NCBI GenBank assembly: GCA_017383665.1 | Contig: JAFNWA010000213.1 | Coordinates: 1 to 6,656, forward strand | Length of the DNA stretch: 6,656 nt | From: Bacteroidaceae bacterium | Lineage (GTDB): Bacteria; Bacteroidota; Bacteroidia; Bacteroidales; Bacteroidaceae | Reading direction: 5' to 3' | Shown: one piece after another, positions 1-6,100 of the stretch | How positions within the stretch are numbered: position 1 is the stretch's first letter | Layout: every line of letters begins with the position of its first letter | Position numbers and translations under genes: made by a program | The notes under the pieces: generated by a model | The model's database searches: none | What the model saw: the letters and a program-made list of their open reading frames with translations, nothing else | What the model was told of the DNA's origin: nothing

Positions 1-663
1 CATCGCATACTTGACCTTATTCTCAGAAAGTGCACTGTTACCTTCTATATATATGCGGTTAATCTTGACCTTGTCGTTCTTTGATATTTCAATATCCACA
101 ATCACACGACCATCCTCGGTTACATCGGGACGCTGAACAAACCTGACAGAAGCATTCTTGTAACCCTTATTGTCATAATAGTTTTTTATCACCTTCTCGG
201 CACGAGAAATTATATCGGGGGTTATATGACCGCCAGGATGTATTCCCACTTTTGTTTCCAACTCCTCACGCTCACTTTTCTTTATACCCTTTATATTGAG
301 TTGAGAGACACGGGGGCGCTGTCTGAGGGCAATTCCCAAGTAGATATAGTCACCCTTGATACTATCTGCTGTGATGCACACATCCTCAAAAAGGCCATGC
401 TTCCAATAGCGTTTAATGGCATTGGTAACCTCGTCACCTGGAACAGAAATCACATCACCGATAGAGAGACCGGATACACCAATGACGACAGACGGTTCAA
501 GATTCTCTGCACCGGAGAGATTTATTCCGCCAATCGTGTATTTATGCGCTGCGCCTGTGTATAGTATTGTCGGCTTGACCACAACCTCCTGTGCCGACAG
601 TGTCGTCACAAAGGTTGCAAACAGAACCGTAAGAATTACCTTCAAAAACGAAAAATATCTCAT
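1..663 (-). CDS. bamA: BamA, outer-membrane protein assembly factor (N-terminal part, runs off the left edge)
   Basis: An open frame runs from the ATG at 663-661 to base 1 with no stop, giving 221 residues of a protein that continues outside the window. Residues 1-24 look like a Sec signal peptide (MRYFSFLKVILTVLF..., predicted cut LSA|QE). POTRA-type repeats follow. The first (about 42-117) begins YTIGGINLSGAENL and contains the typical IKRYWKHGLFEDV. The second (about 118-197) begins RVSQLNIKGIKKSE and contains IKNYYDNKGYKNASV. A third starts near 199 with KINRIYIEGNSALSENKV. This is the POTRA array of the Omp85 family; BamA folds and inserts beta-barrels into the outer membrane. The barrel itself is not in view, so a TamA-like relative is not strictly excluded, but the location right after uppS is the usual BamA context in Bacteroidota. 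The ATG lies one base after the uppS stop (TGAAATG), so translation is probably coupled. Confidence 0.92.
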   Translation of the reverse strand, partial: MRYFSFLKVILTVLFATFVTTLSAQEVVVKPTILYTGAAHKYTIGGINLSGAENLEPSVVIGVSGLSIGDVISVPGDEVTNAIKRYWKHGLFEDVCITADSIKGDYIYLGIALRQRPRVSQLNIKGIKKSEREELETKVGIHPGGHITPDIISRAEKVIKNYYDNKGYKNASVRFVQRPDVTEDGRVIVDIEISKNDKVKINRIYIEGNSALSENKVKYAM

Positions 664-664
664 T

Positions 665-1417
665 TCACTCCTTTTTTTCATCATTTATCACTTGTTCACC
701 GGTCAGGCCATAACGCCTCTGACGCCCCTGATACTCATATATCGCCTTGCAAAGTTCCATTTTATTGAAATCGGGCCAAAGAACCTCAGTAAAATAGAGT
801 TCCGAATATGCAGCCTGCCACAACAGGAAGTTACTCAGCCTCTGTTCCTTGCCGGTACGTATCAGCAAATCAGGATCGGGCATGAACGATGTAGTCAAGG
901 CCTCATCAATTGCAGCATCTGTTATTTCAGATGGGTCAAGGAGACCATCCTTCACCTTTGTAGCAATGCTTCGCACAGCCTCTGTAATTTCCCATTTTGA
1001 GGAGTAACTCAATGCCAACACAAGAGTCATAGAGTCATTCTTGGCAGTACGCTCTATACAGCCATTCAAACGGTCGCGCACATTGTCCGGCAACTTGCTC
1101 ATATCACCAATTACGCGGAACGCCACATTATTTTTTACAAAGAGTTCCTCTTCCACAGATTCAAAAAGCAATACCATCAAAGCGGCAACCTCTGCTACAG
1201 GACGGTTCCAGTTCTCGGTAGAGAATGTGTAGAGAGTGAGATACTTGATTCCAAGTTTCAATGAATCCTCTACAAGTTGGCGCACCGTAGCCGCACCAGC
1301 CTGATGTCCTTCCTGGCGCTCTTTACCACGCAATTGAGCCCAACGACCATTGCCATCCATGATTATGGCTACATGCTTGGGTATTCTGTTTTTGTCTATC
1401 TGTTCAATATAGTTCAT
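665..1417 (-). CDS. uppS: Isoprenyl transferase / undecaprenyl diphosphate synthase
   Basis: This cytoplasmic cis-prenyltransferase condenses isopentenyl diphosphate onto farnesyl diphosphate to make undecaprenyl diphosphate, the lipid carrier for peptidoglycan and surface polysaccharides. The family motifs are all present in a 250-residue protein: [10 protein letters not shown] (catalytic Asp 21, Arg 25), [14 protein letters not shown] (around 60-73), [14 protein letters not shown], then [21 protein letters not shown] (Arg 187, Arg 193, Ser 195) and AYSELYF (Mg-binding Glu 206). I chose the ATG at 1417 because an AGAGGA box lies 7 bases upstream and the family usually starts only a few residues before the QID..RIP stretch. 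An in-frame ATG at 1441 would add eight residues and overlap the preceding gene by 13 bases. One oddity is a Lys where E. coli has the second Gly of RTGGE. The gene lies between the DUF6089 gene and bamA. Confidence 0.96.
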   Translation of the reverse strand: MNYIEQIDKNRIPKHVAIIMDGNGRWAQLRGKERQEGHQAGAATVRQLVEDSLKLGIKYLTLYTFSTENWNRPVAEVAALMVLLFESVEEELFVKNNVAFRVIGDMSKLPDNVRDRLNGCIERTAKNDSMTLVLALSYSSKWEITEAVRSIATKVKDGLLDPSEITDAAIDEALTTSFMPDPDLLIRTGKEQRLSNFLLWQAAYSELYFTEVLWPDFNKMELCKAIYEYQGRQRRYGLTGEQVINDEKKE

Positions 1418-1424
1418 TGCGATA

Positions 1425-1430
1425 TCCTCT
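1425..1430 (-). promoter_or_regulatory. Ribosome binding site for uppS (AGAGGA)
   Basis: AGAGGA read on the minus strand lies 7 bases before the ATG at 1417 and overlaps the TAG stop of the upstream DUF6089 gene (TAGAGGA). It is the clearest Shine-Dalgarno-like site in a window where most starts have none. It decides the uppS start in favour of 1417 over 1441. The overlap with a stop codon suggests that terminating ribosomes re-initiate on uppS. Confidence 0.5.
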
Positions 1431-2130
1431 AATTGTTGCATTTTCTGTATTTAGGTGACAAATCGTATGTCACAAAAAATGACAGGAACGAATAGTTGTC
1501 TTTGTTTTTCATAAAGCCGCTATTTATAGCGTAAGGGTCATTCAGCACAGGTGCTGTTTTTTGTGTAACATCCAAGTCGTCACTGAATGTAAAACGGTAT
1601 GTCAATTCACAGCCCAAATTGAGACGCGAGGCAACCTTGAATTTCAAACCTATTCCTACAGGAATATTGGCCGTAAACACATGATTTGCCGGTGACGGAG
1701 CGTATGTCATCCCCACACCTGCAAGGATATATGGTACCAACCTGTGCGAACGCTTGTAACCCGTGCCATCACCATAGGCAAAAAAATGGCACTCATACTG
1801 CGCTCCAAGCTCATACAGCATGCGCCCAAACTTCACATTACCACCCGGAAACGTATTCTCCTTGCCCTCAGTTGTACCAGATATGCGGGCAACAGCTACA
1901 TCGGCCTTCACAGCCATACGGGGATTTATGTTGTAGCGCCACAGGATACCGCCCATAATGTTAAAATTGTCAATGGGAGAGATATAATTTGCATCGCCAT
2001 AGTAGCTGCAACCGCCCACCATTGCACCAATCTCGTAACGGTATTCCAAGCCATCGGCACGCGCACCCGTAGCAAAGCACAACATCATTGCGCCCATCAC
2101 AACCTTGCCTACCAATGTAACCAGTTTCAT
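1429..2130 (-). CDS. DUF6089 family outer-membrane protein (predicted beta-barrel)
   Basis: The product has 233 residues and no known biochemical function. Residues 1-25 form a signal peptide (charged start, hydrophobic core [13 protein letters not shown], predicted cut ARA|DG). The mature part alternates hydrophobic and polar residues and is rich in Gly and aromatic residues, as in small 8- to 10-strand outer-membrane barrels: [20 protein letters not shown] near the N terminus, [52 protein letters not shown], and the near-terminal strand [12 protein letters not shown]. From memory this matches DUF6089, a Bacteroidota family commonly found beside uppS and bamA. It begins four bases after the DUF6242 stop (TAAGGGTATG) and its stop abuts the uppS ribosome site, so the three are very probably co-transcribed. 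A role in envelope assembly is inference from context. An OmpA- or porin-like barrel of another family is the alternative. Confidence 0.85.
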   Translation of the reverse strand: MKLVTLVGKVVMGAMMLCFATGARADGLEYRYEIGAMVGGCSYYGDANYISPIDNFNIMGGILWRYNINPRMAVKADVAVARISGTTEGKENTFPGGNVKFGRMLYELGAQYECHFFAYGDGTGYKRSHRLVPYILAGVGMTYAPSPANHVFTANIPVGIGLKFKVASRLNLGCELTYRFTFSDDLDVTQKTAPVLNDPYAINSGFMKNKDNYSFLSFFVTYDLSPKYRKCNN

Positions 2131-2134
2131 ACCC

Positions 2135-3496
2135 TTACTTCTTAAATCCCAAGCGATTGACTATACCCTTCCATATTGCAGGCTTATCACCGGCGCACAC
2201 CATCCACATAACATTGTTGGAATCCACAGTGGCAACAAACGGCACATCACACCCGAGCAAAGCACCTGGCATACGCTGATAAAAATCTTCGGGTACCTTC
2301 CATGTAATTCCGTTATCTTTTGATATGTAGAATGACGAAAAAGCATCAACAGGAGCCCCCTCAACGGTTCCGGCACCACCGAAAGCGTAAAGGTTACCAT
2401 CGTATCTCACCACAGTCAAGCCCTTTAATGCAGGGCATGGGAAAGGATTGTCTGCATTATCATATTTCACCCAGGTTGTCTCTGTTGACAATTTGCTCCA
2501 GACAACCGCATCACCATCCATCGCCTCTGTCTCATAGCCCACTAGCATATATCGTACAATACTCTTGTTGTGATTCATCTCATAAGAGACAATAGAAACA
2601 CCATGAACAGGGAAACCTGCCGGCAGAGCACCGGCCGACTCAAAATTCGAGCCATCGGCTGTAAAGAGCAGTTCACTATCGCTCGCAACCCACATCTTGC
2701 CGTCAACATCCGAAGCACCGATAATTGCGAGCAGACCATTGCCGCTATAACTCAATGACCAATCTGTTCCATTCGTCGAAGTATAGATACCATCACCGGC
2801 AACAACATGGAGCGCACCACCAAACACCTGCACTGTCGCAAGGTTTACAGTTGTGGGCAAACCGACAATTGTATCCTGCTGCCATGTGACAGCACCTTGC
2901 AGTGGAGTAGTCGCAAGCAAAGGCTTGCCATCCTTCTCCCCGAAAAGACAGATTGCACCGTTGTACTCCAGAACACGCAGAGGCTTCACACTGTCCAATG
3001 AGGCATAAGAGTTCCACACCATGAGATCGGGATTGACCTGGTGCACATTTACCGAAACTGTATAATCCCTGTAATATGTTCCATCGGTCGATGTTATGCG
3101 GAACTTGCGAGGATAACTGAAATCCAAAGAGTCGGTCGAGTAGAAGCCCTCAAATATTCCAAGGCTATCGACATACAATGTCGCATATCCCGTCAACTGC
3201 ATATTTATCACAACCTTGTCAACCTTTGTGGCAAATGGCAAAGAATCCTGATTATAGACTTCGCAAGTAGCCTGATTGATAGAAAACGGATAAAGGCTGC
3301 CCTGAAGCGTTTTGACAACAAAAGTATCCACTCCAGCAGATGTAAAGTCAGGATACTCCGACTCAATTTTATTGATGCTGAATGATGACAACATAGCATA
3401 TGGTGACAGTGTCGCATCCTCGCCTTTATCAAAACACGATGTAACGAAGAATGTCATCATCAGCATTGCCAAATATATCGCTAATCTATTTTTCAT
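2135..3496 (-). CDS. DUF6242 family lipoprotein with Asp-box (BNR-like) propeller motifs
   Basis: The function is unknown; the protein has 453 residues. Residues 1-20 are a lipoprotein signal (MKNRLAIYLAMLMMTFF) ending in the lipobox VTSC with Cys 21, followed by FDKGED, an acidic stretch that could direct it to the outer membrane or cell surface. Residues about 30-160 look like one or two beta-sandwich modules (SPYAMLSSFSINKIES..., then KFRITSTDGTYYRDYTVSVN). From about 165 on, the sequence looks like a beta-propeller with Asp-box motifs: TSTNGTDW (239-246), a degenerate TADGSNF (279-285) and ISKDNGITW (391-399). The C terminus IWKGIVNRLGFKK is characteristic of DUF6242 as I recall it. I start at ATG 3496 because it gives a normal lipoprotein signal. 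An ATG at 3508 and a TTG at 3517 are in frame, but the latter falls almost on the promoter. It heads the block that leads to uppS-bamA. Confidence 0.85.
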   Translation of the reverse strand: MKNRLAIYLAMLMMTFFVTSCFDKGEDATLSPYAMLSSFSINKIESEYPDFTSAGVDTFVVKTLQGSLYPFSINQATCEVYNQDSLPFATKVDKVVINMQLTGYATLYVDSLGIFEGFYSTDSLDFSYPRKFRITSTDGTYYRDYTVSVNVHQVNPDLMVWNSYASLDSVKPLRVLEYNGAICLFGEKDGKPLLATTPLQGAVTWQQDTIVGLPTTVNLATVQVFGGALHVVAGDGIYTSTNGTDWSLSYSGNGLLAIIGASDVDGKMWVASDSELLFTADGSNFESAGALPAGFPVHGVSIVSYEMNHNKSIVRYMLVGYETEAMDGDAVVWSKLSTETTWVKYDNADNPFPCPALKGLTVVRYDGNLYAFGGAGTVEGAPVDAFSSFYISKDNGITWKVPEDFYQRMPGALLGCDVPFVATVDSNNVMWMVCAGDKPAIWKGIVNRLGFKK

Positions 3497-3521
3497 AAAT
3501 GTGCACATTTTGTTCAATTTG

Positions 3522-3554
3522 CAAAATTAGCAACATTTTTTGTTTTATGCGACA
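3522..3554 (-). promoter_or_regulatory. Bacteroidota-type promoter for the DUF6242-DUF6089-uppS-bamA block
   Basis: On the minus strand 3529-3522 reads TAATTTTG, a perfect match to the Bacteroidota -7 box TAnnTTTG. The expected -33 TTTG position (19-21 bases upstream) holds only a weak match, TGTC at 3554-3551. Transcription would start at about 3517-3512, leaving a leader of roughly 15-20 bases before ATG 3496. The box lies in an 80-base AT-rich gap after the ribD stop, where a promoter is expected. Confidence 0.5.
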
Positions 3555-3576
3555 TTTAAGGCTTTATTTATAATAA

Positions 3577-4650
3577 TTAAAATTTATTAAGGGAGTTTTT
3601 TCTACGAAAATACAGAATTTCATTACCGGCAACCTTTTCCTTGGCAATTGCCGACAAGCCCTCAAGCACAGGTGCGACCACCCCATCACCAAGATTAAGG
3701 GCCGGGTTAATCTCGACACGCGCCTCGTCCCAAAGCGAGGCATTGACAAATGACTGCAGCACCGTTGCACCACCCTCCACAAGCAGACTACCAATCTTCA
3801 AGCTACCGAGATGTGACAAAATTTGGGGAAGCAACGGCTCATCAAAGTCAAGCACTACCTGTTCGATATTTTTACCAAATTTACCTTCTCTGTCACAAGC
3901 TGTATAAACAATTGTAGGCTGCAAGCCGTTGAACATCTTCAAGTCTGCCGGCAAAGATCCGTTTTTATCAATCACCAGACGCAATGGAGGGCGTCCGGTC
4001 CAATAGCGTATATCAAGCGAAGGGTCATCAAGCAACGCAGTGTGACGCCCTACAATGATTGCATCGTAACATGCACGCAACTTGTGAACAGCCACCTGGG
4101 ATACCGGCGTGGAAATCTTTACAGCACTACCACTGTCACGCAACAGGTCAATAAAACCATCGGCACTCTGTGCCCATTTAAGAGTAACCCACGGACGCGC
4201 CTTCTCATGAACAGAAAAGAACGCCTTGTTCAACCGGCGACACTCATCCTCAAGCACACCCACCTTCACCTCAATCCCGGCTGCACGCATGCGTTCGATG
4301 CCGGCGCCATTGACACTTCGGTTGGTATCGAGCGCACCAATAACTACACGGGGTATTCCACAGGAAATAATCAGGTCACAGCAGGGTGGGGTTTTGCCAT
4401 AGTGCGAACAGGGTTCAAGGCTCACATATATCGTAGAACGACGGAGCAACGGCTTGTCATCAGCCAATACAGAGTTGACAGCATTAACCTCGGCATGAGG
4501 TTCACCGGCGCGAATGTGGTAGCCCTCGCCAATAATGCGACCATCACAGACTATCACTGCACCCACCATAGGGTTGGGCGAAGTGCTGCCGGCACCACAC
4601 CTTGCAAGTTGCAGACAACGCCGCATATACAATTCGTCAACCTCTTTCAT
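3577..4650 (-). CDS. ribD: Bifunctional riboflavin biosynthesis protein RibD (deaminase/reductase)
   Basis: This cytoplasmic enzyme performs two consecutive steps of riboflavin synthesis: deamination of diaminohydroxyphosphoribosylaminopyrimidine, then NADPH-dependent reduction of the ribose side chain. The 357-residue length is normal for the fused form. The N-terminal cytidine-deaminase fold shows the zinc site HAE (His 52, Glu 54) and EPCSHYGKTPPCC (Cys 81, Cys 90), preceded by TSPNPMVGAV. The C-terminal reductase domain starts near 150 with RPWVTLKWAQSADGFID and includes AIIVGRHTALLDDPSL, RPPLRLVIDKNG and LLVEGGATVLQSFV. I chose ATG 4650 because MKEVDELYMRRCLQLA is where RibD proteins usually begin; starts at 4692 and 4683 would add 14 or 11 unconserved residues. 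It stands apart from both neighbours by gaps of 139 and 80 bases and may be a single-gene transcript. No FMN riboswitch is apparent upstream. Confidence 0.96.
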   Translation of the reverse strand: MKEVDELYMRRCLQLARCGAGSTSPNPMVGAVIVCDGRIIGEGYHIRAGEPHAEVNAVNSVLADDKPLLRRSTIYVSLEPCSHYGKTPPCCDLIISCGIPRVVIGALDTNRSVNGAGIERMRAAGIEVKVGVLEDECRRLNKAFFSVHEKARPWVTLKWAQSADGFIDLLRDSGSAVKISTPVSQVAVHKLRACYDAIIVGRHTALLDDPSLDIRYWTGRPPLRLVIDKNGSLPADLKMFNGLQPTIVYTACDREGKFGKNIEQVVLDFDEPLLPQILSHLGSLKIGSLLVEGGATVLQSFVNASLWDEARVEINPALNLGDGVVAPVLEGLSAIAKEKVAGNEILYFRRKNSLNKF

Positions 4651-4709
4651 TTGTAAATTGTTTTTACCAAGAAAAAACAACATGTTCCACAATTGTAACC
4701 TATCACAAG

Positions 4710-4740
4710 CGAAGGTAATACAAAATTGCCACTACACAAA
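4710..4740 (-). promoter_or_regulatory. Possible Bacteroidota-type promoter for ribD
   Basis: On the minus strand TTTG (4740-4737) is followed after 19 bases by TACCTTCG (4717-4710), one mismatch from the -7 consensus TAnnTTTG. The leader to ATG 4650 would be about 50-55 bases. A second, poorer candidate is TACAATTG at 4697-4690 with a TTTG 23 bases upstream. This is inference from a short degenerate motif in an AT-rich gap. Confidence 0.3.
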
Positions 4741-4772
4741 AAAGTGACAGGGGAAACATGTGGAGATGCAAT

Positions 4773-4801
4773 AAAAAGCGTTATGTTATCTATTGCTTTT
4801 T
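4773..4801 (-). terminator. Weak candidate terminator hairpin after the metallophosphoesterase gene
   Basis: AAAAAGC (4801-4795) and GCTTTTT (4779-4773) are perfectly complementary across a 15-base loop and straddle the stop codon of the phosphoesterase gene; the 3' arm is itself U-rich. With only two G-C pairs and a long loop the stem is weak, so this may be chance in AT-rich sequence. Position at the end of the porV-ispF-phosphoesterase block is the main support. Confidence 0.2.
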
Positions 4802-5614
4802 CAAAGTGACAATAACCACTTCGCTTGGCACACAAAAACGCACTTTGCGCCTTGATGTGCCCACACCGTTGGTGGTTATCATGGTTGTACCATTTGAAGT
4901 CGTGTTCATGCCGCGCAGGAAGCGTTTCCCATAACAGGTATTCTTGACAGGAGTATAAATTCCGAACAACGAAACCTGACCGCCATGTGTATGCCCGGCA
5001 AAAGCCAGGTCGGCTGCTATTGAATGACGCTCGACAAAATCGGGATTGTGACTGACAAATATTACAAACTTGGATTCTTCAAAATCCTCCATATACTTAG
5101 CAAAAAGCGTATCATTTGCAAAACTGTCGTACACCCCGGCCACAACATATTCGCCACTCCCATCCATAAACTCCACACACCAGGCCTTTCCATCAAGCAT
5201 ATAAAAGTTATATTTATCCACAGCCTGTCTTATAAGAGACTCGTTGCGCATATCATGGTTGCCAAGAACCACATACTTTTCCCAGCGCGGCCCAATTTCT
5301 GAAAGCGATTTGAAAAGCACATCAATAGAGTCACTGTCCGTTACATAATCACCGCCTAAAAGCAGCATGTTGGGGGCCTCCTGCTTCAATTTGCGAACAA
5401 GTTTCTCAAGGCGTTTGGGAGTGAACAGACTTGGATAATGCAAATCCGAAATAAAGGCAATCTTGTAACCATCAAGCCCGACCGGAACAGACTCATCGAC
5501 AAAAGTATATCGCTTCACACGCCCCACTCCGTATGGCGACAGTGAAGCACAAGACGAAATCAGCAGCATTGCTGCTGCCAATATCATGAACCGTTTAAAT
5601 ATTTTCGTAAACAT
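4790..5614 (-). CDS. Exported lipoprotein metallophosphoesterase (calcineurin-like, YkuE-type)
   Basis: This 274-residue protein carries the full set of calcineurin-like phosphoesterase metal motifs: SDLH (Asp 57, His 59), GGDYV (Asp 89), GNHD (Asn 119, His 120), VSHNPD (His 189) and GHTHGGQV (His 208, His 210). The family uses two metal ions to hydrolyse phosphomono- or diesters; the GHTHGGQ ending is typical of the YkuE/YaeI subgroup. Residues 1-21 are a lipoprotein signal with lipobox ISSC (Cys 22). The following ASLSPYG lacks the acidic tag used for surface export in Bacteroidota, so a periplasm-facing lipoprotein is most likely (inference). ATG 5614 shares its A with the ispF stop (TGATG), implying translational coupling. 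A GTG three bases earlier would add one residue. The substrate is unknown; a lipid or lipid-linked diphosphate is plausible from subgroup and context but unproven. Confidence 0.88.
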   Translation of the reverse strand: MFTKIFKRFMILAAAMLLISSCASLSPYGVGRVKRYTFVDESVPVGLDGYKIAFISDLHYPSLFTPKRLEKLVRKLKQEAPNMLLLGGDYVTDSDSIDVLFKSLSEIGPRWEKYVVLGNHDMRNESLIRQAVDKYNFYMLDGKAWCVEFMDGSGEYVVAGVYDSFANDTLFAKYMEDFEESKFVIFVSHNPDFVERHSIAADLAFAGHTHGGQVSLFGIYTPVKNTCYGKRFLRGMNTTSNGTTMITTNGVGTSRRKVRFCVPSEVVIVTLKKQ

Positions 5615-6087
5615 CACTTGCTTATAAGCACCGTAGCATATGCCGTAACACCCTCCTTGCGCCCCTCAAAACCAAGTTTCTCGGTAGTGGTAGCTTTCAC
5701 CGACACGCAATCCACATCAATGCCAAGAACATCGGCCATTGTCTGCTGCATTGCCGGGATGTAAGGATTAAGTTTGGGTGCTTGCGCAGCAACCGTTGAA
5801 TCAATGTTGCCGATTGTATAACCTTTCTCTTTCAACAGTTCGGCAGTACGACGCAAGAGTATCTTGCTGTCGATATTCAGGAATTCATCCGAGTTGTCGG
5901 GGAACTGATAGCCGATGTCACGCAAATTGGCAGCGCCCAACAAAGCATCACAAATAGCATGGATGAGCACATCTGCATCGGAGTGGCCTGCCAAACCGAA
6001 CTCATAAGGAATCTTTACGCCACCAATCCAAAGGTCGCGGTTCTCCACAAACTTATGTACATCGATACCAAAGCCTACTCTTATCAT
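5614..6087 (-). CDS. ispF: 2-C-methyl-D-erythritol 2,4-cyclodiphosphate synthase
   Basis: IspF catalyses the fifth step of the MEP isoprenoid pathway, cyclising CDP-ME 2-phosphate to MEcPP with release of CMP. It acts as a cytoplasmic homotrimer. At 157 residues it is full length. The zinc ligands are visible as Asp 9 and His 11 in GFGIDVHKF and His 43 in DADVLIHAICDALLGA. HSDAD (35-39), DIG (57-59), FPD (62-64) and the signature KATTTEKLGFEGRKEG (131-146, with Thr 133-135 and Glu 136 at the CMP/metal site) are intact. Gln 61 in DIGYQFPD precedes the substrate loop and is not a catalytic position. The ATG at 6087 follows the porV stop by 13 bases with no clear Shine-Dalgarno box, as is common in Bacteroidota. 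The gene end overlaps the phosphoesterase start by one base. A porV-ispF order is, as I recall, also found in Porphyromonas gingivalis. Confidence 0.97.
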   Translation of the reverse strand: MIRVGFGIDVHKFVENRDLWIGGVKIPYEFGLAGHSDADVLIHAICDALLGAANLRDIGYQFPDNSDEFLNIDSKILLRRTAELLKEKGYTIGNIDSTVAAQAPKLNPYIPAMQQTMADVLGIDVDCVSVKATTTEKLGFEGRKEGVTAYATVLISK

Positions 6088-6100
6088 AGCAAAACTGTTT

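Noticed and set aside
226..1000. Plus-strand open frames at 226-564 and 416-1000
   Set aside because: They are antisense to bamA and uppS, which match their families throughout; the products look like nothing I know.
3823..4656. Long plus-strand open frame of 277 codons opposite ribD
   Set aside because: It lies entirely antisense to the well-supported ribD, has low-complexity Thr/Asn/Arg-rich composition, and shows no domain or signal peptide.
4688..4701. Palindrome ACAATTGT with partial flanking symmetry (GTTACAATTGTGGAAC) before ribD
   Set aside because: Short, AT-rich and imperfect beyond eight bases; compatible with chance in the leader of ribD.
4651..4789. FMN riboswitch (RFN element) upstream of ribD
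   Set aside because: The gap is AT-rich and I cannot find the conserved AGGG, GGTG or GATTCAG-type segments of the RFN element; 139 bases with a weak hairpin do not support it. A covariance search for the FMN riboswitch family would settle this.
4647..4835. 62-codon minus-strand open frame spanning the gap between the phosphoesterase gene and ribD
   Set aside because: It overlaps the end of the phosphoesterase gene and the start of ribD, lacks a plausible start context and has no recognisable features.
5561..5577. Perfect hairpin CAGCAGC-att-GCTGCTG inside the phosphoesterase gene
   Set aside because: It encodes the Ala-Ala-Met-Leu-Leu core of the signal peptide, where repeated GCA/GCT and CTG codons produce this symmetry easily.
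5619..5630. 12-base palindrome TGCTTATAAGCA at the end of ispF
   Set aside because: It falls within the last codons of ispF and is a single copy; nothing else suggests an operator or attachment site.
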